Source: Beaufortia kweichowensis (taxonomy: Eukaryota > Chordata > Actinopteri > Cypriniformes > Gastromyzontidae). From it: a DNA stretch of 64,000 bases. Positions within the stretch are counted from its first letter, which is position 1; each line of letters begins with the position of its first letter. Below the pieces are notes generated by a model. It had not been told where the DNA came from, searched no databases, and worked only from the letters and a program-made list of their open reading frames with translations. Of the stretch, positions 38,801 through 48,189 are shown in pieces. Location of the stretch: assembly GCA_019155185.1 (NCBI GenBank), contig CM032817.1, positions 3,714,974-3,778,973 on the forward strand, given 5' to 3'. Both the position numbers and the translations under genes were made by a program.

Positions 38801-41662
38801 ACTTGGCTTTCAGTTTTTGGACACAGAAATTTACGTAATTTATTAAACACGTAAAAAAAACTTAACAAATTAAAGTATTTACTAATAAATTCTAGAAAAA
38901 GATGATTTTGAGAATCTTTACTTGTGCCTGTCAAAGGTCGAATTGAGTCATTCACTATTCATATTAGCATTTCAAACATGCCTCAGTGATAAAAGATGTT
39001 TTGACCGGCCTTCACAGCTCACTGAGCATCCCCTTGACATTAAAGGTGTAGTTTACAGCAAGCAAACAGTATTTTGACACTGCTGGCTCAAGCAGATGAA
39101 AGGATGTTTTGATGTGACACCTACATGATTTAATACAGATTGTGGATTGTGGGCTGTTGGATGAATTTTTTCATCTACTTTTTTTGTTCATAATTTTTTG
39201 TTTATTTCACTAGAGAATGCTATTCTTTTTTGTTAAGTTCTCATGGACACGAGGCATGGACTTTCTAAACGCATTTTTTTCTTTTCGTAGGTTGAGGAAG
39301 TTGTTTGTAGCAGGAGAACGCTGTGATATAGAAACTCTTGAATGGGCCAAGAAGAATTTTGGAGTGCCGGTGCTGGATCACTGGTGGCAAACTGGTGAGT
39401 CAGTGTTTATTGCTACATTCAGGTCTATTTATTGATTTATATGAAGCATTGAAGCATGATTTATGTATGCTGAAATCCTCCGTACCTGCCTGAAAAGTCC
39501 ACCTTTTCTCTCTAGCAAGCCATAAATAGATCCTGTGCTTTTGATATTCATAACTCTTACTGCCAGCATGATGCATAAACCATCATATGTATAATGAATT
39601 GGGTTACCACCTTCTTTCTATACAATGCAAAACATACACAACTCATACATTTCTCCAGGCTTATTTCACCTTCAGCAGACGTGTCCAGAGGAAAGATGTA
39701 CAAAATAAACAGAATCGACTGTACCAATACTCTGATATCTGTCATTCAACAACACAAATGTAAAACCACTGTCATATTTGTATTTCTGTACTGTGTAGGT
39801 CAAAGAGGGCAAAGTATTTAATGTGATAAATGAGTCTGTGGGTCTGTTTTTTGCCCATTTTACAATTTCACCTACTCCTCCTGCAATTCACGATCAAATC
39901 ATGTTTACGCATCAGCACAGAGATGATTCCTTTTATTACGCGGCTTGTAATAACAGCCTCATCTCCGATGGTGCCAGTCTGCGTGCGCGAGTACAAACGG
40001 CACACGATATTTAAATTGATCAGCGGCACAGAGCTAGATTTGATTAAAAGAACTGATGAGGTGTAGCAGTCCGGTTGCGCTGCTGCAATAGCTTTTCTGA
40101 AATAAAGTGGATGTCATTCCAACCCTCATTATCTTTGTCATTACCTGCTCAAAACCTCTCCTGGCTCATGCGCTTGTTGCAGTAGCAGCATCATGTATGG
40201 TCTAACGGACACGTTTTCATGATTGCTGGCATACACCAACTTTGGGATAATTATAACGATCATTGTAAAATTTATGGGTAAGGCCCTGAATCCTGATTGG
40301 TTGAATTACAGCTGTGATGATATTTAGCATAGCAACATAGGGACTATATTTTTTACAGCTGATACTGAATACATTTGTCTAATTAAAATAATGTAATTAA
40401 ACAAATAGTGTACATCTAAATATATACACATATATAACAATAATTATTTGCGTAGTTGATAAATGTCTATGACCTATGGTGTGACACACAAACAACGTAG
40501 TGAAAAAAATTAATCTTTCATCCTATTTGTAACTCCAGCAGTGAATAAATACCATAGGACACAGTCACATATTCATTTGTCAACTACCCATTTATATAAA
40601 CAATGTAATAAAATTTGTATTTTTAAATGCACTATTTACAAAGGTTTTTTTAATATTGCACTGCATACGTAATAAAACCCTTAGCGAATAGCTATATAGC
40701 CATTCACAATATAGGACAACCTCACATAACTTACTGGCTAAATGGTACAGTAGATGTACATGTTTGCCGTCTCGCACACAAATACACACGCACATGCAAA
40801 TGTGTCGTTTAATCATTATGCGTTGCCTACATAGAGGCAACGTGCATCCAGCACACGGAAATTGAAAGAAAGGCTGGCGCTTTTGAGACCTGATAATAAT
40901 CTGTGTGCTATTTTAAGACGCAACTCCTGCCGTGAAGAGGTGGGGGGGCTTGGTGATGAGGGCTGCTGATGTCACCGCTGTTGCCGGGCAACTGGTATGT
41001 TTCCAGTTGGAAGTATGTGGCAGTGACGGCTGGCTGTACAAACGACCTTAACACGCGTGGCCCTGAGCGCTAGCACCCGTCTCTGAGATGTGTGTGGACC
41101 CCTGTGGCTCTGGCACAGTTTTTGACTCTGGGCTGAACTGTATTAGCCCAGTAAATCAACTTTATATAATAGCAGGTGGCTGGCTGTAATTGTGAAAAAC
41201 AAGTGATGGCAGGGCATGAACTTCAAGGGAACAAATTAATTCTTTTTCTCTCAAAACACATTTAGACCAAAATTGTAATAACACTGTTAGGTGAGGCAGC
41301 TTGCGCCTGGAAACAATGTTCTGTACAAAGACATTTGATAACGCTACATGAGAAACAAAACAAAATGTTGATTTGTCATTCCTGTACACAATAACTTTTA
41401 TATCCCATTGACGTCAAAGCGTTTCTACATTGAGAGAGAAATTGTGGCAGACATTCATTATTGTTTATCTTTTAATACAGCTTTAACGGACTTAATATTC
41501 AGAAACGCTTCACATTATTATGAACACATCTCCCTTCTGCTCTGTGTGTGTACGTCTGCATGCTGTGTGTGTGTCACCTGGACTAAATGTATGAGCTTTC
41601 TGCATTACTCACATATGAGCAGTGCCAGACATACCCACGGTGCTGCACGCTGCGATGCTGTC

Positions 41663-41695
<33 letters not shown>

Positions 41696-44504
41696 GCATC
41701 TGGTTCTGAGGTGGCTGAAAAATAAGTCTCTGTTAATATTCGTGAACCCTTTTTTGCGGGTCATGCTGTCTTATACATGTAGTAAACAGTAGTTTATTTG
41801 TGTGCAGATGCAAATATTTGGCCAAAGCATTGCAAGTTGTTAATCCTGTCAACTTGCACACTTGCACTACACCAACCTGCACAGGTGGTAATTCCATTTA
41901 CTTTGGATGTCTGTGCCATTTAACTGGAATTAATATTCAAGTAGCTAGAAAATTTTTGCATTTAACATGCTTGATTATCTTAAAACTGTTGCTTCGTTTG
42001 TAATAAAAGGTCACATTTCTGAATGCAGAAGCGATAAATGTTGATGAAATCATTTGCCTTTATGTACTTGCATGTATGTTTTGGGCTACATGGTGTGGGT
42101 TGTAGGTCTTAACGAACCCTTTTAACATAATATCCGGTATAACTGTGTTAAATAATGCTGTAGTAATGCTATAGTTTCTTGCACTTCTACCAAGACTCCA
42201 TCCATTAGAATTAAACATGTTTTTCCTACTGTACCTTTAAGAGATCATTCACCCAAAAATACATTTTTGCAACTTGACTCATAGTACCCGGATAAGTACT
42301 AAGCTATGAGTGTTATAAGTTTTGAGCAGAAATAAACATACCTTGCAATGTCGAGACTGACCAGTCAGAATCAAGTATTCCAGTGCTGTGTACTGTAATC
42401 AAAATTAAATAGGTCTGTCTGGAAAAAGAAGAATTTTAAAATAAAAAATATGTTAATTATGAAGCATTTGCTACAGCTTTGACAAACGCATTTTCAGTTT
42501 GTTGTTTCGCAATATGCAATATGTAAAATTAAAATGAATTACTTTGACTGTTTTTATGTTAAAGTTCTTATGGTTAAAATGTCATTACATTTCTGTTTCA
42601 CTCTTACCATTATCCCGTCTCTTTCAGAGAGTGGATCTCCCATCACAGCCTCGTGTACGGGTCTGGGTTGCTCGCTTTCGCCTCCTGCTGGTACAGCTGG
42701 TAAACCTGTGCCTGGATATAATGGTGAGAGATACCTCACATCTATTACAGTAAATTGTCTGGAGAACAATTTCTTGTTCATTTTAAGCTGATGTGTTGGT
42801 GCTTCTTTTATCTCTGTGACTGCTTGTACAAGCCTGATACATTGAATCACAGTCAACTGATGTTGCATTTGACTTTTCTTATCTTTGCGTCATAGTGACA
42901 GTGATTGATGATGAAATGCAGAAGGTGAAACCAAGGACTCTAGGAAATATTGTTGTCAAGTGAGTATTTCTACATCTTCCTGTTTTTCTTCTCGAAAAGC
43001 AGAAACATTGCAGACAACACACACCTGTGGCAGTGTATCGACAACACACACCTGTGTCTTAAAGATGATAGTCTTTTTGTTTGATCCACACAATTCTTAG
43101 TGTCTCTATCTTCCATTTCAATCAATCCCAAATCACCCACTTTTCACAATATAGGATTTACAGACACAAAGCCGAACAGAGGATCTTTTCATCACAGATC
43201 TAAGTTGAAAATCTCTTGTTACGAGGACATTCAGTCTGAGTTTGAGTTGAACGGCTAATAGGGTCTCGTCTCATAGCGTCTGGTTTGAAAAGATTTTTTT
43301 TGTCGTCTTTCAGGCTTTGCTTAACGCACAATGCCTACCTAAGCCGGCAAAGCATCAGTACAGTGTTTGCCGCGGGGAAACTAATCTCATAGATGTTTGT
43401 TTTGTTGTCATTTCTGTGCACCGGTAGATTTAATTGAAGCCTGGCGGATATATGTTTGGATTTTAATGAAATTGTGGCGTATCAGAACAAGATGTCCAGA
43501 CTGGATAAGTGTTTTATGTTTAACTCATTAATTATTTACAGGAATATTGCCCTTAAAGGTTATTTAAAAGTTCGGGCCATCAGTCAAATAATGTTAAAAA
43601 TGAAAAACATGCTGATTGATCAATTATATAAACGTATTTAATATCCTGTATCAGTTTTGACTGATAATGATGGTAGTTTATCTGACAGATGAGCAAAGAG
43701 ATTAAAAAGTCTATGACTGCCCTGCAGTCGACAGCAATCTGTTTTGCAATCGAGCTGCAATCTGTCAGAGGTCGTGTTTGTACTCTTAAGAGTTGTCCGA
43801 CCGTGAAAGGTTGGAGAACGGCACGTTGTTTGATGGTTAAAAGAAGAGCAAGGTCACATTTTGAAGTTTTTTTTTTCTAGAAGCATCAATCTCTCTCTCT
43901 CACCAGGCTTCCTCTCCCTCCCGGCGCTGCTCTCAGTCTCTGGCAGAATGAAAAGCTGTTTAAGGATCTGTACTTCACCAAGTTCCCTGTAAGATTTTCC
44001 ACATACTTTACATTCGCAAAAACGAATCTAATTACCCATGTGATTTTTATGCTATGACGAAGAGCTGAGTTTGGATTAAACTTGAGCATTAAATACTGGA
44101 CGAATAATGACCTTACATTCCCAGAATTACAAACAAATGAAAGTAACATCAATAGCAGTTGCTGTCAGTTAGCACTTTTTAGGCACACCTAAATTTTATG
44201 TAACATCCTGCTTAGGATGCCGTCTTTAGGTTCATTTTTAAAAGTGGCATAGATGAATGAAAATAGCATCTAAGTAAGCAGTTTAAAGTAAATTTACTTC
44301 CATCTAGACATTTGCTTTGTAATCTGCGTTGCTGGATTGTCTCTAAAGCTCATTTGAATAATTTAGTTTAACAAGAGGTAGTAGATGTAGTGAAATCGTA
44401 TTGCAACGATGTAACACTTATTAAAAATTGCTCTATATTACATACTTTGCAATATTGAGCATTAACCTTGTATTCTGTTGCTAATATATCAACACACAAA
44501 TTAC

Positions 44505-44549
<45 letters not shown>

Positions 44550-47397
44550 TTTTTAACCTGATAACAGTCACTGCACATATTGAGCATACACATGAAAATG
44601 CACTATTTATAGTTTTTTACATTTTTAATGATATATTATAGTTTTTTAATTAAACGTCCATTCTTATAGTTTGTAGATTTGAATTTGAATGATTAAAGTG
44701 AATGGGGAAGTAACTGTACTGCACAAAACATTAATGATTACATCTTAACTTTTTGGCTCAGTTATTGAGCAAATACATAAAATACACCCTTACCTTATTT
44801 TGATTCACAGTGGTAGGCTCATAATATTGATTTACAAGTGGAGCTGACAGGTGCGATTTCACCGGAAATGTCAGTTTGACCTCATAAAGATATGCACTGC
44901 ACATACAAAGTAATCTGTAATCTTATATTTCAAACAGAGATGGCGTTATAGAGGCAAGAGTTACAGTTTACAGCTTTAACTTTGAATTAATGACATTTTA
45001 TAATTGTAAAACTTTTCAGAGCGCCATTAGAATAACTAGACCAGCGTGTTTTAGCCATTTTGTGTCTGATAGTAATCAGGTAGAACAGTCATAATCTCAT
45101 CAAAGGATTGTGCTCAGCATGTTCTTTTCATAATTATGACTCACCTGCTGATTTCACAAGTATAAAGCACGCACCCACACCAAGGATAGACTTATTTCAG
45201 CTTGGGAAAAAATAAAATAATTTTTTTTTCCATGTCTAAGTGCTTTAGAAAAAACATGGCATGAAAAACTAATTTATTATTAAACTATTACTTTTATACA
45301 TAGTGTAAATGTTACTGCTTAGTATTGGTATACCATGTGATGAACTATCTTTAATACTGAGCATAAGTTTAGTACGGCTTTATAGAGAATCATGCACTTA
45401 TTTTTATGTTATAAAAAAAGTAATGTGTAAAATATAAGCGAATAGCGAATAACGTATAACGCGTCATCATCAATATTAATCACATGCACATGCATTACAA
45501 CTGGTGGTGCATCAAGAGTTTGTTGGAAATATTAGCTAAAATCATGCCTGAATGAGTGTCGATCCAGGAACATTTTGGCTACAGCTTTTAGCATAATGTG
45601 ACTTAAGACACCGTTTCTCTCCCATACTGCTTGGGATGTATTATATGCAAGTTAATGTATCAGAGTACTCGTAAGACACATACAAATCTCTGTCGCGTCT
45701 TTTCATTGATCGAATAAGAATGAGCTTATTTACATTTGTAATGGCAAATGCATTTGTCAGCTGGGTTGCAGGGCTGGTTTTATGTCAGGCCTAGTCTATA
45801 ACATTAATCTTGCTGTTTACAAGAATTCCACCGGGGTTTGCTTGAGCTATTTTGTTTGTCTCCTCTAAAACATTTCTTCTTTAATTGTTTTACTGGTTAT
45901 TTAGAAAAGATTACAAATGTTTTACTTAATTGTAGTATAATTATGCCTAATAATATGATAATATTATAATGTTATAACATTTGATTATTTTAACATTATA
46001 TTCATGTATAATATTAATAATATAAGATAATGCATAATTATTTTGTATATGTATCTTTAATAATAGACATCCTGTAAATAGCCATTTTAAATCTGAAAAT
46101 AAAACACTGGGTAACAAACTGTGATAAATATGATTTAGTTTGATTCAGTTTCACTACTGTTGTGTACACATTTGTGATGTTTTTGATTATTTTTAAGTGC
46201 ATAGCTCCACCTAGTGGCAAAAGCTAGTATTTTATTATACTAACACTAACTTAGCTGCTTTCATTAAGAGAGTTAAAAATTAAACCCTTAAAAATCTGTA
46301 ATCTATCAATCTATTTTTCATTATATTTTTTGTGCTCTCCTAGGGCTACTACGATACCATGGACGCTGGTTTTGTAGATGAGGAAGGCTTCGTGTACATC
46401 ATGTCACGCTCCGATGATGTCATCAACGTGGCCGGTCACAGGTTATCCACCGGTGCCCTTGAAGAGGTGCGAGGAGAGGGAACGTCACAGAAGACACAAC
46501 ACATCACATGACACTTTTCTTGCTGTGCCAACAAACTATATCTTGTGTGCATGTGTGTGTTTCAGTCGGTCCTGCTTCACCCTGCTGTTGTGGACTGTGC
46601 CGTGGTGGGACTTGAAGATTCTCTGAAGGGACACGTGCCTTTGGCATTATGTGTGCTTAAACATGGTGAGGAAAGAAATGCCAGTCAGGTGATGTGGGCA
46701 CTTTCCACAAATAGGCTATAAAATAGTGCCTAAAACTATTAAAAAGTTCAACTATTGTTCATTAAAATTGTGGGTAAGCTTAGGTGGACAAAATAATACA
46801 ACACATTGACTTATTTTACAAAACACTTTTTACTGTACATGCTTTTATCATTATTACAACAATACAGTACTATAGTAAAAGGACACAAATTTATGGCCTA
46901 TTTGTGGAAAGTGTCTCTAAGGTTGATTTATGTGTTACAGACTGTCAGAAGAGTGAAGACGTGCTGGTGAAAGAAATAGTGAGTTTGGTGAGGGACACCA
47001 TCGGCCCAGTGGCGGCTTTCAGAAAGATTATCTTTGTTAAAATTCTTCCCAAAACTCGCTCGGGAAAAATTCCACGATCGTCTCTCGCAAACTTAGTCAA
47101 CTCCAAGCCTTACAAGGTATTTTTTTCATTAAGATAACAGTTCTTTTTTCCTAAAGATAATAGGTACTCAATTATTCTGTCTCCAAATAATATAAACAGT
47201 AAATGACAAAGGTTGAAACTTTGTATCTTTAGTCAAAATATTATGATATTATGATTTACATCTTATGAAATATGATATAGTTATATTGATATTGATGTAT
47301 ATTATTTATATAGATTACTCCCACCATAGAAGATCCAGAGGTCTTTAAGGACATTGAGAAGTTGGTAAGAGAAACTCTAACAGGAACTGGTAAATAA
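29477..47397 (+). CDS. acss3: acyl-CoA synthetase short-chain family member 3, complete 16-exon CDS
   Basis: Sixteen exons (listed separately) total 2145 nt, 714 aa plus stop, with every phase closing. ACSS3 activates short-chain acids, preferring propionate, to acyl-CoA through an acyl-adenylate in the mitochondrial matrix. Visible features are a basic N-terminus suited to mitochondrial import with an RAFSS motif before the conserved part, FWSKAA near residue 100, the P-loop YTSGTTGTPKG at 320-330, DHWWQT at 468-473, the adenylate-binding TMDAG after GYYD, the hinge DDVINVAGHR, and PKTRSGK with the catalytic lysine K671. Human ACSS3 is 686 aa; the extra length is N-terminal. The codon after WWQTE encodes S where human has T. 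Convergent with the ppfia2 terminal exon. Confidence 0.97.
30503..30647 (+). CDS. acss3: acss3 exon 2
   Basis: 145 nt, residues 126-174, with LNVCYNAVDRHVENGRGD and IYDSPVTSTK. Acceptor ACTCAG, donor GTAATG. Confidence 0.95.
30728..30916 (+). CDS. acss3: acss3 exon 3
   Basis: 189 nt, residues 175-237, with VIYMPMIPQA and ARIGATHSLIFGGF, typical of the acetyl-CoA synthetase subfamily. Acceptor TCTAG, donor GTAAGC. Confidence 0.97.
31054..31188 (+). CDS. acss3: acss3 exon 4
   Basis: 135 nt, residues 238-282, with TASFGIEPGRKVEYIPLV and VLIYNRPGM. Acceptor GTACAG, donor GTGAGC. Confidence 0.96.
32029..32169 (+). CDS. acss3: acss3 exon 5 (P-loop)
   Basis: 141 nt, residues 283-329, ending with the ATP-binding loop YTSGTTGTPK. 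Acceptor CGTTAG, donor GTAAAT. The glycine that finishes the motif opens exon 6. Confidence 0.97.
32170..34485 (+). other. acss3: acss3 intron 5
   Basis: 2.3 kb. Holds a composite of repeats H (32617-32698) and F (32789-32951). The remainder, to 34485, is AT-rich with nothing recognised. Confidence 0.6.
32617..32951 (+). repeat. composite dispersed repeat H+F
   Basis: The first part (32617-32698: tttaacctgataac, then gagtatacacatgaaaat) matches 44549-44620. The second part (32789-32951) matches 11441-11600. This copy carries both halves, so it may be the fullest version in the window of one longer old element. Confidence 0.55.
34486..34566 (+). CDS. acss3: acss3 exon 6
   Basis: 81 nt, residues 330-356, GVVRDSGGYAVMLNWTMSN onward to PGE. 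Human has RPTGGYAV where this has RDSGGYAV. Acceptor TCTCAG, donor GTAGGT. Confidence 0.95.
34659..34754 (+). CDS. acss3: acss3 exon 7
   Basis: 96 nt, residues 357-388, with WWAASDFGWVVGHSYI and PLLHGNTTVIYE, part of the substrate-binding core. Acceptor CTGTCAG, donor GTACTG. Confidence 0.97.
34755..36570 (+). other. acss3: acss3 intron 7
   Basis: 1.8 kb, AT-rich, especially after 35670. No exon or recognised repeat. Confidence 0.6.
36571..36722 (+). CDS. acss3: acss3 exon 8
   Basis: 152 nt, residues 389-438 plus two bases of R439, with GKPVGTPDPGAYFRVM and FTAPTAIRAIRQQDP. Acceptor CCGCAG, donor GTAAAC. Confidence 0.97.
36723..39290 (+). other. acss3: acss3 intron 8
   Basis: 2.6 kb. A fragment like repeat E (ctcgaccaatcagaattc) lies near 37461. 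Otherwise nothing recognised. Confidence 0.6.
39291..39394 (+). CDS. acss3: acss3 exon 9 (WWQT motif)
   Basis: 104 nt, residues 439-473 plus one base, with LFVAGERCDIETLEW and DHWWQT. Acceptor TTCGTAG, donor GTGAGT. The motif continues across the intron as E-S-G-S-P. Confidence 0.97.
40980..40992. promoter_or_regulatory. X-box (RFX-type) palindrome
   Basis: GTTGCCGGGCAAC fits the RFX consensus GTNRCC-N(0-3)-RGYAAC in both half sites. It sits in a GC-richer block inside acss3 intron 9. Function is not shown by sequence. Confidence 0.4.
41665..41694. repeat. (CT)n microsatellite
   Basis: Thirty bases of CT, 15 units, in acss3 intron 9. Confidence 0.95.
42268..42420 (+). repeat. dispersed repeat E, copy 2
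   Basis: Aligns with 28076-28240. It lies about 30 bp after a piece like ttcacccaaaaat, a hallmark of the common cyprinid dispersed repeat. Confidence 0.6.
42628..42723 (+). CDS. acss3: acss3 exon 10
   Basis: 96 nt, from the rest of E474 to N505 plus one base: ESGSPITAS onward to GKPVPGYN. Acceptor TTTCAG, donor GTGAGA. Confidence 0.95.
42896..42959 (+). CDS. acss3: acss3 exon 11
   Basis: 64 nt, the shortest exon, encoding VTVIDDEMQKVKPRTLGNIV and part of K527. Acceptor TCATAG, donor GTGAGT. It is placed by phase and by similarity to human NVMILDDNMQ. Confidence 0.93.
42960..43906 (+). other. acss3: acss3 intron 11
   Basis: Contains a short duplication at about 43010-43060 in which acaacacacacctgtg occurs twice. 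No exon. Confidence 0.6.
43907..43988 (+). CDS. acss3: acss3 exon 12
   Basis: 82 nt, end of K527 to P554: LPLPPGAALSLWQNEKLF to KFP. A CT-rich tract precedes acceptor CACCAG; donor GTAAGA. Confidence 0.95.
44509..44545. repeat. (AT)n microsatellite
   Basis: About 37 bases of alternating AT, next to a copy of repeat H. Confidence 0.95.
44549..44620 (+). repeat. dispersed repeat H, copy 2
   Basis: Shares tttttaacctgataac-like and gagcatacacatgaaaat with 32617-32698. Confidence 0.55.
46344..46466 (+). CDS. acss3: acss3 exon 13 (adenylate binding and hinge)
   Basis: 123 nt, residues 555-595, with GYYDTMDAG and SRSDDVINVAGHRLSTGALE. Acceptor TCCTAG, donor GTGCGA. Confidence 0.97.
46566..46665 (+). 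CDS. acss3: acss3 exon 14
   Basis: 100 nt, residues 596-628 plus one base, with VDCAVVGLEDSLKGHVPLAL. Acceptor TTTCAG after a TG-rich stretch, donor GTGAGG. Confidence 0.96.
46697..46915. mobile_element. 219-bp inverted-repeat element (MITE-like)
   Basis: Ends ggcactttccacaaataggc (46697-46716) and gcctatttgtggaaagtgtc (46896-46915) are inverted repeats with one mismatch in 20. The similarity continues with (c/t)ataaa. I find no clear target-site duplication and cannot assign a superfamily. It lies wholly inside acss3 intron 14. Confidence 0.65.
46941..47116 (+). CDS. acss3: acss3 exon 15 (catalytic lysine)
   Basis: 176 nt, residues 629-687, with IGPVAAFRKIIFVK and PKTRSGKIPRS; K671 is the conserved lysine of the family, regulated by acylation in related enzymes. 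Acceptor TTACAG lies 25 bp after the end of an inverted-repeat element. Confidence 0.97.
47314..47397 (+). CDS. acss3: acss3 exon 16 (C-terminus, stop)
   Basis: 84 nt, residues 688-714 and TAA: ITPTIEDPEVFKDIEKLV onward to TGTGK. Acceptor TATATAG. Confidence 0.95.
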   Translation: MTPTIEDPEVFKDIEKLVRETLTGTGK

Positions 47398-48130
47398 TTC
47401 ACTATGAGATGTGGACCAACACATACGTACATACTGAGCCAACTTACATCTTTAAGATCTGAAGTTCTGTCAAACATATTAAATACTGAAAATTGAAGAA
47501 TTGAAATTTTTAGTACCGTTTTTCTATCAGTGATGCTTATTAAAATGATGTCTTATTATTCAAATCATTCTTGATGGCTTGTTAATGGTTTTGTGGACCA
47601 AATACTGTATACTACTCGATTAGATATAAACGTAATGTGTTCAGATGTTTTTCTGGATTTGATAGATGACTTTTCACAATTTCACAATTTACTATATTAT
47701 GATTTTATTTGCATAGCCTGTATTAAGACAATAGGAATGTACCTATTTGACTGTACTTTTTATTAACAATGAAAAGTTCTTTGATCACCACATAGTTTTG
47801 ACCAAAATACGATCAGTAATTAATAATAAAAAACGGACACAAAATAAAAATGATTCTTTGTGCGTGCAAAACAGTGATGTACAAACCGTCGAAGAGTTAA
47901 AAATACAATATGTACAACAGAACAAATAGAGGTGAATTAATGTAGTTATTAAATAATATTTTACTGTCATAAACAACAAAGCAACATGGAGATCTATTTT
48001 GGTTTTATGAATGTGGTTGTAGACCCCATTAATTTCTGTTTGTGAGGGTGTGATCAATTAAAAATGGTAAATACACACAAAGTAGTTGTGTGTTTGTTAA
48101 AGACTCACAGCTTATAGTCTTTATCTTCTC
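47398..48130. other. convergent 3' ends of acss3 and ppfia2
   Basis: Plus-strand AATAAA at 47825-47830 and 47843-47848 (and ATTAAA near 47538) could end acss3. Minus-strand AATAAA at 47759-47764 and 47704-47709 could end the ppfia2 exon. If the distal signals are used the two 3' UTRs overlap by roughly 100 bp. Confidence 0.45.
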
Positions 48131-48189
48131 TCAGCATGAGTAGGTCCTCACAGTGGAACTGTCCAGACGCTGTACCGCCGATGGGCCGA
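48131..48189 (-). CDS. ppfia2: liprin-alpha-2 terminal coding exon (partial gene)
   Basis: A 59-nt exon begins after a strong acceptor, GTGTTTGCTTCCAG. It supplies two bases of a V codon and then GPSAVQRLDSSTVRTYSC and TGA. VRTYSC is the C-terminal PDZ ligand of liprin-alpha proteins, known to bind GRIP, and the preceding RLDSST fits the family. Liprin-alphas are presynaptic active-zone scaffolds. ppfia2 is chosen because human PPFIA2 lies next to and convergent with ACSS3. No upstream liprin exon is visible between here and the syt1 3' UTR. The intact frame and acceptor argue for a live exon, but a relic cannot be excluded. Confidence 0.85.

Larger units (their letters stand above)
39395..42627 (+). 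other. acss3: acss3 intron 9
   Basis: 3.2 kb, the longest acss3 intron. It contains a less AT-rich block at 40910-41120 with a perfect X-box-like palindrome, a CT microsatellite at 41665-41694 and repeat E copy 2 at 42268-42420. Confidence 0.6.
43989..46343 (+). other. acss3: acss3 intron 12
   Basis: 2.4 kb. Holds an AT microsatellite at 44509-44545 followed at once by repeat H (44549-44620). No exon. Confidence 0.6.

Noticed and set aside
48089..48189. Alternative reading of the ppfia2 exon ending in HCEDLLMLREDKDYKL
   Set aside because: The other frame gives the liprin-alpha signature VRTYSC with the same acceptor, a far more specific match.
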